Shown here in pieces: positions 33,491 to 42,710 of a stretch of 64,000 bases of DNA. The notes beneath the pieces are model-generated. The model was not told the origin of the DNA and did no database searches. It worked only from the letters and a program-made list of their open reading frames with translations. A program made the translations under genes and the position numbers. This DNA is from Labedella phragmitis (lineage in GTDB: Bacteria > Actinomycetota > Actinomycetes > Actinomycetales > Microbacteriaceae). Numbering within the stretch: position 1 is the stretch's first letter; every line of letters begins with the position of its first letter. The DNA lies in assembly GCF_004078635.1 (NCBI RefSeq), contig NZ_RZNB01000001.1, forward strand, positions 62,001-126,000, in the 5' to 3' direction.

Positions 33491-34660
33491 ATGGATCCGG
33501 TTCGCAACCCTTATTCTCCCGGTGCCGGCCGCAAACCTGCAGCTCTCGTCGGTCGCGACGACGCCCTGCGTGCGTGGGATACCTCTCTGCAGAGAGTACG
33601 TATTGGCCGTACCGATCAACCGTTCGTCCTGTACGGCCTGCGCGGAGTGGGAAAGACGGTTCTTCTGTCGGAATTCCGGCGGAACGCTGCCAGGAAGGAC
33701 TGGATCGTCGCTCAAGTCGAGGCAGGGACAGGCAAGAGCCTCCGTGAACTCATCGGTGAGGCACTCTACGCATCGCTCGCCGACCTCGCTCGACCGAGCG
33801 CTGGACGACGCCTCCTCAAAGGCCTCAGAACCGCGTTGAGTTTCAAAGCTTCATACGACGCGACAGGAACCTGGGGCTTCGGGATGGATCTATCGGGTAC
33901 GCCCGGGGGTGGCGCAGACACGGGCATCCTGGAGACAGATCTCAAGAAGCTCATCAAGGACCTCGCCGAGGCCGCGGCCGAAGAAGAGGTCGGGCTAGCC
34001 ATTCTCATCGACGAAGCACAAGACCTCGATGACGGTGAACTCGCGACCCTCTGCACCGTCGCACATGCTGCCGCGCAAGACGACTGGCCTGTCTTGTTCG
34101 CCTTCGCAGGTCTACCCAGCCTTCCTCGCATCCTCGCAGAGGCGCGATCCTATGCTGAGCGGTTCCAGTACACTCGCATTCAGCAGCTCGACGCGGACGT
34201 CGTCGCCGAGGCCCTGACCATCCCTGCAGCCCTCGAGGAAGCCGAGTGGGATGACGCGGCGGTCGAGGTCGTGGTAGGAGCGTCGGGCAGATACCCGTAC
34301 TTTCTCCAGCAATTCGGTCAGGAGACGTGGAATGCCGCCACGGGTCCTCGGATCGATGAAGCCGCCGCGCGGCTGGGCGTGGCGCAGGGAAACAACCAAC
34401 TTGACAACGGCTTCTTTCGCGCTCGATGGGATCGGGCGACGCGGTCAGAGCAGGCGTATCTTCGGGCGATGGCGGCCGATGGGGACAACGGAAGCCCTTC
34501 GGGCGAGATCGCAGCGAGACTCTCCCGAAAACTCACCAGCCTCGGACCGACGCGCGCTTCTCTCATCGCAAAAGGTCTCGTGTACGCCCCGGAGCACGGC
34601 GTCGTGGCATTCACCGTGCCCGGCATGGCAGCGTTCATCGACCGGCAGATGCTCGAATAG
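33491..34660 (+). CDS. AAA ATPase with C-terminal winged helix (Orc1/Cdc6-like)
   Basis: The 389-residue ATPase has Walker A GLRGVGKT (about 56-63), a Walker B strand LAILIDEAQDL (about 167-177), and a C-terminal helical/winged-helix part (FFRARWDRATRSEQAYLRAMA, then EIAARLSRKL). This AAA_16-type layout resembles archaeal Orc1/Cdc6 or signalling ATPases, so DNA or partner binding with ATP switching is likely. No partner gene is attached: DagK lies before it and argG after it. The gene and its promoter are less G/C-rich than their neighbours, suggesting acquisition. The ATG follows GGGAGGA. Confidence 0.75.
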   Translation: MDPVRNPYSPGAGRKPAALVGRDDALRAWDTSLQRVRIGRTDQPFVLYGLRGVGKTVLLSEFRRNAARKDWIVAQVEAGTGKSLRELIGEALYASLADLARPSAGRRLLKGLRTALSFKASYDATGTWGFGMDLSGTPGGGADTGILETDLKKLIKDLAEAAAEEEVGLAILIDEAQDLDDGELATLCTVAHAAAQDDWPVLFAFAGLPSLPRILAEARSYAERFQYTRIQQLDADVVAEALTIPAALEEAEWDDAAVEVVVGASGRYPYFLQQFGQETWNAATGPRIDEAAARLGVAQGNNQLDNGFFRARWDRATRSEQAYLRAMAADGDNGSPSGEIAARLSRKLTSLGPTRASLIAKGLVYAPEHGVVAFTVPGMAAFIDRQMLE

Positions 34661-34779
34661 CCGGAGCGATTTTTGGTCGGCGCGAGCATGGTTTCCTGAT
34701 CACGCGAGTGCCCGCCACGAGGCGAGACTTCGTCGCCCACCGCGTCACGATGCGGAGGAGGGGGCTCGCTCTCCCGTAA

Positions 34780-36222
<1,443 letters not shown>

Positions 36223-36352
36223 CGAACAGCACGCGCATAAGCGCGCTCATCGTCGTCGCCCATCGGGACCGCGACTCGCTCACCCATCACGCTACGTAAC
36301 GTCGGAAGAGATCCGTCGAGGTGCTGACGTGGTGCTCTCTTTTCTGCCGCGA

Positions 36353-36973
36353 TTACCGCGCATGCACCGCGTAATAGAGGTGGGTCGTCTTCGGCGACGG
36401 TTCCGCGCGGACCAGGTCGAGCGCCACTCGACCCGCTTCCACGCCTCGGAACAACCGGATTCCCGAGCCAAATAGCACGGGCGAGAGCGCCACGTGGAAC
36501 TCATCGACCAAGGCGGCATTGAGATACTGCACAATGGTCTCTCCGCCGCCCGAGACGCGGACGTCTCGATCACCGGCTGCATCCCTGGCCTGCCGGAGCG
36601 CGGACTCGATGCCGTCGTTCACGAAGTGGAAAGTGGTCCCACCCTGCCGCACCCAGGGGGCACGCTTTTCGTGCGTCACAACGAACACAGGCGTGTGAAA
36701 CGGTGGATCCTCGGGCCACATCTGCTCGCCCGCGTCGAACATGCGCTTGCCCATCACACTTGCACCGGTGCGCTCGAACGTCTCCCGCACGATGTCATTA
36801 TCGCGCCCTTCCTCTCCGCCCGTTCCGAGCTTGAGATTCTCGCGGAAGAACCGTTGCCGAAAGACCCAGTGCTGCAGTTCCATCCACTGCTGCCCCATCA
36901 GTTCCTCAGGCGAATCGGGCGCGATGAACCCGTCGAGGGACATCGAGACGCTGAAGAAGACTGTTCCGGCCAT
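36353..36973 (-). CDS. Dihydrofolate reductase / RibD C-terminal family protein
   Basis: The 206-residue protein has the RibD_C fold: FSVSMSLDGFIAP at the N terminus, GKRMFDAGE, VFVVTHEKR, and VSGGGETIVQYLNAALVDEFHV. Such reductases use NADPH; substrates are mostly unknown. It is translationally coupled (TGATG) to the short SRPBCC gene upstream, a common pair. The region is more A/T-rich than its surroundings. Confidence 0.87.
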   Translation of the reverse strand: MAGTVFFSVSMSLDGFIAPDSPEELMGQQWMELQHWVFRQRFFRENLKLGTGGEEGRDNDIVRETFERTGASVMGKRMFDAGEQMWPEDPPFHTPVFVVTHEKRAPWVRQGGTTFHFVNDGIESALRQARDAAGDRDVRVSGGGETIVQYLNAALVDEFHVALSPVLFGSGIRLFRGVEAGRVALDLVRAEPSPKTTHLYYAVHAR

Positions 36974-37239
36974 CAGTCGATTGCTCCGGTCCGAACGAGC
37001 TCTGCGACGTAGTCGGCCAGGTTACCCAGGGTCTGCCGGCCACCCTCGATCGCGCCGTGCTTTTCGATCGCTTCGTCGCGGAGTTCCGTAGTGGGGAACA
37101 CCGTACGCATCTCGATCCGAGTCGCATCGCCGTCCGATTCGAACGTGAGGACCGACCCGAACGCATTCGGGTCCCCGCGATGCTCACCATGGAGCATTGC
37201 CGCGTTGAAGACGTCTGATGTCGTCGCTGCTCGAGCCAT
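36973..37239 (-). pseudogene. 5'-truncated SRPBCC (AHSA1-type) gene
   Basis: The 88 residues match only the C-terminal half of an activator-of-Hsp90-like SRPBCC protein (FNAAMLHGEHRGDPNAFGSV, then TRIEMRTVFPTTELRDEAI and LGNLADYVAEL). The N-terminal half, including the usual first strand and FRAW segment, is missing, and the sequence upstream of 37239 in this frame does not resemble it. The ligand cavity cannot be complete. It keeps the overlap with the RibD-like gene. Confidence 0.65.
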
Positions 37240-37598
37240 GACAACAACATATACCCATATCGGTACGTGTGCAAGATCGGCTCGTGCGCGTTGGATCGAT
37301 CGGCGACATTCAACAACTCCGGCACACCCACTTGCGGTCGCGACCGATGTCGACGACGTACGAAGCGCGGCGTGACCGCCTTCGTGCGGGACTCGGAGGG
37401 CGGCGACGACGACCGCGTCGCCCGCGACGTCGATGCGGCGGCCGCAGAGATCGCCGCCGCGATTCGTCACGCTGCCTGAGGTCGGTGACCCCGACGCTCC
37501 CCGAGCCCGTCGAAGGGAAACCGACCACGAACCCCAGCGACGCGTTCAGCAGAGTCAGCGATCCGACGGGGCGGCGGAGCGGGCGGCGGAGGCGGCGG
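37240..37598. other. Gap with repeat copy and possible gene remnant
   Basis: A plus-strand frame ending at 37479 reads FVRDSEGGDDDRVARDVDA and then an Ala-rich end like a protein C terminus, but has no credible start. A degenerate dispersed repeat (GAGCCCGTCGAAGGG) lies at 37496-37517. The left edge coincides with the break in the truncated SRPBCC gene, so this looks like a deletion scar. Confidence 0.4.
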
Positions 37599-38303
37599 TC
37601 AGAGACGGAGGAGCGCGTCCGCTCGGTGCGCCGACGCGGCGATGAGGCGCGCGTTCGCCTCGTCGGGACCGAGGCTCCATGCGCGAGCCTCCTCCGGGGA
37701 CTTCCCGAACGCGACGTGGCGCGCGATGAGTCGCTCCAGTCGGACGTCCTCGTCGACGTCGAGGTGGTACCGCACGTCGGTCACGCGGTCCAGCTCGTTC
37801 CACGGCTCCACGTCGAGGAGGAGGTAGTTGCCCTCCGTGAGGACGACGCGGGCGGACGGGGGAACCGCGATCGCCTGGGCGTACGACTCCTCGATCTCCC
37901 GGACGAATCGCGGCGCGTAGACCACGTCCCTCCCCGCGGCGCGGCAGCGGGCGAGAAGGGCGACATACCCGGCCGCGTCGAACGTGTCGGGGGCGCCCTT
38001 CCGGTCCCGCCGTCCGAGGGCCTGCAACTGCTCGTCGGCGAGGTGGAAACCGTCCATCGGCACGAGGGCGGCCTCCGTGCCGAGACGATCGATCACCGCG
38101 GCGGCGGCCGTCGACTTCCCGGAACCAGGAGCCCCGGCGATGCCGACGACGATTCGGGCGCCCGCCGCGGCCTCAGCGCGTGCCTCGATGTCCGCCACGA
38201 GAGCGTCCAGACCGGCGATCACGGGCTGGTCGCGCCCGGTCTCCGCCGACGCCCCCGTCACTCGGTCAACCGACACGCTCGCCCTCTCCCCGTCGCCACT
38301 CAC
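37599..38303 (-). CDS. P-loop nucleoside/sugar kinase (uridine/pantothenate kinase superfamily)
   Basis: The 234-residue kinase has Walker A GAPGSGKS (about 57-64), VPMDGFHLAD as substrate segment, the YAPRFVREIEE motif and LTEGNYLLLD, the signature of FrcK/YggC/uridine-kinase relatives. It would phosphorylate a nucleoside, pantothenate-like compound or sugar. The GTG start follows a minus-strand TAGCGT box (38312-38317) by 8 bases, suggesting a leaderless transcript. Confidence 0.86.
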   Translation of the reverse strand: MSGDGERASVSVDRVTGASAETGRDQPVIAGLDALVADIEARAEAAAGARIVVGIAGAPGSGKSTAAAAVIDRLGTEAALVPMDGFHLADEQLQALGRRDRKGAPDTFDAAGYVALLARCRAAGRDVVYAPRFVREIEESYAQAIAVPPSARVVLTEGNYLLLDVEPWNELDRVTDVRYHLDVDEDVRLERLIARHVAFGKSPEEARAWSLGPDEANARLIAASAHRADALLRL

Positions 38304-38672
38304 GGGTCACGACGCTACGCGACCGCGCGCCCGGACGCACTCGTGGCGCGTGCGTTAGCCGACGACCGACCGGAACGCACCCCCTGCAAATGGGGGCGTG
38401 ACACCACTCTCCGGTCGGTATCGAATGGAGGAGAGTCCTCGCGGATCTCGTTCGGCCACTGTCCGCGAGTGGTTCGGGGGGTGCGACAGGCGCACGACGG
38501 ACGCTGGACCGACACGGCGTCCGTTGCGTCGTGCCCGCCCCGACTCCCCGGGTACCCCTCGTCACGCGACCCGCTTTCCTCTGTCCGGCGGGGTGGTCCC
38601 GGGCGTACGATGTGGGCGTCCGCATCGACGCGGATCGGTCCTCATCCCGACGCACCACAAGCGGAGGCCCTC
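38304..38672. other. Intergenic stretch
   Basis: Divergent promoter region between the kinase and the SRPBCC gene. Apart from the TAGCGT box at 38312-38317 and a ribosome binding site near 38661 I see no gene-like frame, repeat or hairpin. Confidence 0.5.
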
Positions 38673-39200
38673 ATGAGTCCTCGTCCCACCGGTCACATTC
38701 GCCGCAGCACCGACGGTTACGACGTCGCGATCTCCCGCGAGTTCACCGACTCCCCCGCCGCCGTCTGGCGAGACGTGACCGCCTCCGACCGGACGGCACT
38801 GTGGTTCGGCCCGTGGGAGGGCGACGGGCGCGTCGGCGAGATCGTCGCGGTACGTCTCGCTTTCGAGGACGGCACACCGACGAGTGAGCTGCGCATCGAC
38901 GCGTGCGAGCCGGAACGGCGCCTCGCCGTCACGATGCTCGACGACTACGGCGAGTGGCGACTCGAGCTCCTCATCGACGCCCCGTCCGGCGACGCCGACC
39001 CCACCCGCTTGACCCTCGTCCAGCACCTCGGAACGGACCGGGAGGCCGTCGCCGACATGGTCGCGAGCATCGGCCCCGGTTGGGAGTACTACCTCGACAT
39101 GCTCGTCGCAGCGCGGTCGGGCCGTGCCCTCCCCGAGTTCGACGACTACTACCCGGCGCAGTCCTCGTACTACGCCGGACAGATCACGCAGATCCACTGA
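38673..39200 (+). CDS. SRPBCC domain protein (AHSA1/START-like)
   Basis: The 175-residue protein has the START-like pattern: ISREFTDSPAAVWRDVTASDRTALWFGPWEG, a central sheet, and the C-terminal helix GWEYYLDMLVA. The family binds hydrophobic ligands or acts in stress responses. GCGGAGG at 38661-38667 precedes the ATG. Unlike the relic at 36973 it is full length. Confidence 0.84.
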   Translation: MSPRPTGHIRRSTDGYDVAISREFTDSPAAVWRDVTASDRTALWFGPWEGDGRVGEIVAVRLAFEDGTPTSELRIDACEPERRLAVTMLDDYGEWRLELLIDAPSGDADPTRLTLVQHLGTDREAVADMVASIGPGWEYYLDMLVAARSGRALPEFDDYYPAQSSYYAGQITQIH

Positions 39201-39227
39201 CCCGCTGGCGCAGTGCCATCGGCGGGG

Positions 39228-39653
39228 TCAGTCGTCGACGACGCCGCTCACGTAGAACCAGCGGCCGTCCTCGCGCACGAATCGGCTGTTCTCGTGCTGC
39301 ACGCCGCGGCCATCCGGAGTGCGGAAGATCGCCTCGAACTCGACCGTGCCATCGGCGTCGAAGGGACCGCCCCCGGAGCGGCCGAGGATCAGGAGCCGCT
39401 GCCAGCGCACGTCGGCGTCGAGGTGCAGCCGCGGGGGCCGCGTCGTCGGGTGCCACGTCGCGAGCAGGTAGCGCGCGTCGTGGAGAACGAACGCGGTGAA
39501 GCGCGAGCGCATGAGGCGCTCGGCGGTCGGCGCCACCGCCTCGCCCCGGTGCAGCGGACCACAGCACCGCCCGTAGGGGTCGCCGCTCCCGCACGGGCAG
39601 CGGTCGTCGTCGGAGAGCGTCACGCGCGTCTCTCCCGGATCCTTCGTGACCAT
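39228..39653 (-). CDS. YchJ family SEC-C motif protein
   Basis: The 141-residue protein begins with a zinc-binding SEC-C motif (CPCGSG and then RCCGPLH, about 19-35) and continues with a YchJ-type NTF2-like domain (LMRSRFTAFVLHDARYLLATWHP, ENSRFVREDGRWFYVSG). Its function is unknown. A minus-strand TAGCGT box lies 7 bases before the ATG. Confidence 0.87.
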   Translation of the reverse strand: MVTKDPGETRVTLSDDDRCPCGSGDPYGRCCGPLHRGEAVAPTAERLMRSRFTAFVLHDARYLLATWHPTTRPPRLHLDADVRWQRLLILGRSGGGPFDADGTVEFEAIFRTPDGRGVQHENSRFVREDGRWFYVSGVVDD

Positions 39654-39682
39654 TCCCCGCACGCTACCAGCGGCACGGCCCG

Positions 39683-39973
39683 TCAGCCGACCCGGCGCCA
39701 CGTCCCGCCGTCGCGCTCCGTGACCGTGGAGTACGTGATGTGCGCCACCCGATCGGTCGAGGCGACGACGTGCCGCGCCACCTGCAGGGCGAGCTCCGGG
39801 TCGTCGGCCGTGAACCGCACGACGAGTCGCGCCTCCCCGCGCGTCACGTCGACAGTCGAGGACTCGAGCACGGCGATCTCGGCGGCGGCATCGGCCGCCG
39901 TCGGCTGCACCTGTTCGGGCGAGGATCCCGGCCTCAGCATCCCGATGGTCATCGTCACGCGGTAGGAGGGCAC
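39683..39973 (-). CDS. Small hypothetical protein
   Basis: The 96-residue protein alternates strands and helices (YRVTMTIGMLRPG, EIAVLESSTVDVTRGEARLVVRF, ALQVARHVV), suggesting a small ferredoxin-like alpha/beta fold. I do not recognise a family. GTG start 6 bases after the minus-strand TAGCGT box at 39980-39985. It shares a compact divergent promoter with the MFS gene at 40006. Confidence 0.65.
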   Translation of the reverse strand: MPSYRVTMTIGMLRPGSSPEQVQPTAADAAAEIAVLESSTVDVTRGEARLVVRFTADDPELALQVARHVVASTDRVAHITYSTVTERDGGTWRRVG

Positions 39974-39979
39974 CGCTCG

Positions 39980-39996
39980 ACGCTAGCCCATAGGCT
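39980..39996. promoter_or_regulatory. Back-to-back leaderless promoters
   Basis: A minus-strand TAGCGT (39980-39985) and a plus-strand TAGGCT (39991-39996) lie 5 bases apart, serving the GTG starts at 39973 and 40006. Each -35 region must overlap the other promoter. Confidence 0.6.
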
Positions 39997-40005
39997 CGAA
40001 CCACT

Positions 40006-41547
40006 GTGAGCACTCCCGATCCGTCCCCCGCCTCCCACGCGCCCCGATCCGGCGACGGCCACGTCCTTCCCCGCGGCATCCTGGCGGGCGGGCTCGCCCT
40101 CACCACCATCGGCACGTGCGCGCTCATCACCCTCTCCGCGTTCGAGTCGCTCGCCGTCACGACCGTCATGCCGGTCGTGAGCGACGAACTCGACGGAGCC
40201 GCGCTCTACTCGCTCGCCTTCGCCGCTCCCGTCGCCTCGAGCGTCGTCGGCATGGTGGGTGCGGGGATCTGGGCGGATCGCCGCGGGCCCTCGCGACCAC
40301 TCATCGCCGCGGTCCTCGTCTTCACGGTGGGTCTCATCATCGCGGGTTTCGCCCAGGGCATGCCCATGCTCGTCGCCGGCCGCTTCGTGCAGGGCTTCGG
40401 GTCCGGCGCGATGACCGTGGCGATCTACGTGCTCGTCGCGAAGCTGTACCCGCCGCCTCTGCACCCGAAGATCTTCGCCGCGTATGCCGCCGCGTGGGTC
40501 GTCCCCTCGATGGTCGGACCGCTCGTCGCGGGCATCGTCGCCGACACGGTCGGGTGGCGGTGGGTCTTCCTCGGCGTCGTCGCGCTCGTCGCGGTCGCGC
40601 TCGTGCTCGTCGCGCCGGCCTTGCGATCGCTCGCCCCCGCGGGAGACGAATCGTCGGAGCGCGACGACGTGATCACATCGACTCCACCGGGCGACGTGCG
40701 GCGCCTCGGCGACTCGACGCGACTCGCCCTCGGCGCGGCCGTCGCGGTCGCCGTCGTGAGCCTCAGTCTCAGCAGCGAACTCCCCGGGGCCGTGCGCTGG
40801 GTCGCGGGCGCCGTAGCGCTCGTCGTCATCGCGCTGCTCGTCCACCGGCTGCTGCCGCGCGGCACCTTCACGGCTCGACGCGGACTCCCCGCCGCCGTCC
40901 TCCTCCGCGGCCTCATCGCCGCCGCGTTCTTCGCCGCCGAGGTCTATCTGCCCCTCCTCCTGCACGACCGGTACGGCCTGCCGCCGTGGCTGTCGGGCGT
41001 CACGCTCACGGCCGGCGCCATCGCCTGGGCCAGCGGTTCCGCGATTCAGGGCCGAGCGGGCGACGGCACTCCTCACCGGGTCTTCATGCGCGCCGGTGGT
41101 GTCTTCCTCTTCGTCGGAACCGTCGTGCAGGTCGCCACGGCCGCGTTCTCGCTGCACCCGATCGTCGCCGTCGTCGGCTGGTTCCTCGCGGGCGGGGGGA
41201 TGGGCCTCATGTTCCCGCGCATCACGACGATCGTCCTCGCCTCGTCGGAACGCGGCGAGGAGGGGCGCAACACCTCGGCCCTCTCCCTCTCGGAAGCCGT
41301 CGGCGCGAGCGTGTCGCTCGCGCTGTCGGGGCTCGTCTTCACTCTCGTGACATCGCTGTCGGCGGTGGGCTCGGTCGTGAGCGCCGGCGCGGTCGCGGGC
41401 GAGTGGGTCATCGACTCGGGACAGCCGGTCGCGCCCTTCGTCGCGACGCTCGGCTACACGGCGGTCGTGGCGCTCCTTGCGCTCGCGGTGTCGTTCGTCG
41501 TGGGGATTCCGACGCGAGGAGCAGAGGGGTCACCGCGCGACCGGTAG
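40006..41547 (+). CDS. MFS drug/metabolite exporter
   Basis: The 513-residue transporter has about 14 hydrophobic segments, the layout of DHA2-type drug:H+ antiporters. The loop after segment 2 reads WADRRGPSRPL, and RFVQGFGSGAMTVAIYVLV is the segment-4 region. It probably expels a drug-like compound; no specificity can be given. GTG start with a TAGGCT box 9 bases upstream. Confidence 0.86.
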   Translation: MSTPDPSPASHAPRSGDGHVLPRGILAGGLALTTIGTCALITLSAFESLAVTTVMPVVSDELDGAALYSLAFAAPVASSVVGMVGAGIWADRRGPSRPLIAAVLVFTVGLIIAGFAQGMPMLVAGRFVQGFGSGAMTVAIYVLVAKLYPPPLHPKIFAAYAAAWVVPSMVGPLVAGIVADTVGWRWVFLGVVALVAVALVLVAPALRSLAPAGDESSERDDVITSTPPGDVRRLGDSTRLALGAAVAVAVVSLSLSSELPGAVRWVAGAVALVVIALLVHRLLPRGTFTARRGLPAAVLLRGLIAAAFFAAEVYLPLLLHDRYGLPPWLSGVTLTAGAIAWASGSAIQGRAGDGTPHRVFMRAGGVFLFVGTVVQVATAAFSLHPIVAVVGWFLAGGGMGLMFPRITTIVLASSERGEEGRNTSALSLSEAVGASVSLALSGLVFTLVTSLSAVGSVVSAGAVAGEWVIDSGQPVAPFVATLGYTAVVALLALAVSFVVGIPTRGAEGSPRDR

Positions 41548-41560
41548 TCCGCCTCGGCCC

Positions 41561-42232
41561 TCACCCCTCGGCGGAGGTCTCGTCGTGCGCAGTGCCGACG
41601 GGCTTCGATTCGGGCGACCCTCGCTGCCGCAGGTAGATCGAGAAAGCGATCATGCTCCCGACGGCGAGGAACTCCGACTGCCAGTTCTGCAGCGTGCGGT
41701 TCCAGAAGTCCGGCGAGACCACGTACTCGGCCCACGACACCGCCGCTTCGCCGTGCTCGACCTGCTCGTCACTGAAGGACGCGGCGCCCGCGACCGACTG
41801 CGCCGCCCACGAGAGCACGAAGATAGCGCCCATGACGATGAGCAGCGAGTTGGAGTAGACGACCGTCCGCCATCCGCCGACCCGAGCCCAGCGAGGCGAG
41901 TCCGACTCGGCACCGCCGCGGATGTCCTGCTCCTCGTCTGACTCGATGCCCTCCTGGCCGGGCTGCTTCGACTCCGTCGAGCCCTTCTGCACGAGCCAGA
42001 TGGTCGCGAGGATCAGCAGGAAGAACTGGAGGTACTCGGACTGCCAGTTCTCGGCGACATCCACCACGAAGTCGGACGACGTGACGAATTCGATGTACGA
42101 GACGGGCGGGGCTCCATGGGACAGCTGGTCCTCGTTGTACGCGAGGAGACCGAAGACCGACTGGCCGATGAGCGCCGCGAGGAAGATCGCCAGGAAGAAC
42201 AGGCTGAGCCCCTGCTCCTTGAGCCACCTCAA
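41561..42232 (-). CDS. DUF6766-like membrane protein
   Basis: The 223-residue protein has four membrane segments arranged as two similar halves. Each half ends with a motif of the form DF...NWQSE(Y/F)L followed by a helix and a (Q/R)(K/R)GS(T/P)ESK stretch, so it arose by duplication. The linker (about 88-110) is acidic. The function is unknown. The start is TTG at 42232, overlapping the stop of a short membrane-segment reading frame upstream; this argues for coupling or a cut upstream gene. Confidence 0.75.
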   Translation of the reverse strand: MRWLKEQGLSLFFLAIFLAALIGQSVFGLLAYNEDQLSHGAPPVSYIEFVTSSDFVVDVAENWQSEYLQFFLLILATIWLVQKGSTESKQPGQEGIESDEEQDIRGGAESDSPRWARVGGWRTVVYSNSLLIVMGAIFVLSWAAQSVAGAASFSDEQVEHGEAAVSWAEYVVSPDFWNRTLQNWQSEFLAVGSMIAFSIYLRQRGSPESKPVGTAHDETSAEG

Positions 42233-42321
42233 GATGCGAGATCCGAGAAGCCGACAGCGAGCATGTACACGAGTCCGACGACGATCAGGGCCGTCCAGGA
42301 GAAGAAGATGGTGCGACTGAC
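42229..42321 (-). pseudogene. Remnant of a small membrane-protein gene
   Basis: The frame reads VSRTIFFSWTALIVVGLVYM and ends DLAS-stop overlapping the TTG of the DUF6766-like gene. It is a plausible membrane helix with no start codon: an in-frame TAG lies directly upstream, and the sequence enters the hairpin at 42314. It is probably the 3' end of a gene cut off at the hairpin. Confidence 0.4.
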
Positions 42322-42347
42322 CCGAGGCTAGGGCCTCGGGTCAGTCG
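42314..42347. terminator. Strong hairpin overlapping a stop codon
   Basis: CGACTGACCCGAGGC and GCCTCGGGTCAGTCG are perfect 15-base arms with loop TAGG. The TAG stop of the minus-strand gene at 42328 lies at the loop. Confidence 0.7.
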
Positions 42348-42651
42348 TCGGAAAGGCTTGCACGCTCGTCCCGGCTTCCCAGGAGGGATCCCGGTCGACG
42401 GGTTCGGCGCCGACCCCGAAGAGCCTCCGCGCCGCCTCGATCTCGTCATCCGTCACGACATCGCCGACGACCCCGCTCACTTCGTCGCCGACGATGCCGG
42501 CCGCGGTCCTCGATCGTTCAGCGAGCCGACTCGCCCCTCGGGCCACGGATTCGCACAATCGAGCGATGGCCGACAGGATCACGACCCGCCAGGGAGCATT
42601 CCTCCGTTCGTCGGGGACGACGACGGGCGGGTCGGAAGCTTCGGACGGCAT
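42328..42651 (-). CDS. Hypothetical protein
   Basis: The 107-residue protein has a basic/hydrophobic helical middle (VVILSAIARLCESVARGASRL) and a Val/Asp-rich part (GDEVSGVVGDVVTDDEIEAARRLFG). No family is recognised. ATG 42651 follows a minus-strand TACCGT box by 6 bases. Its stop is inside the hairpin at 42314-42347. Confidence 0.6.
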   Translation of the reverse strand: MPSEASDPPVVVPDERRNAPWRVVILSAIARLCESVARGASRLAERSRTAAGIVGDEVSGVVGDVVTDDEIEAARRLFGVGAEPVDRDPSWEAGTSVQAFPTTDPRP

Positions 42652-42710
42652 CAGATCACGGTATCAGCGCCTCACGTCCTCGCGGCCGCCGCCGGAACCT
42701 CGACGCGGAG

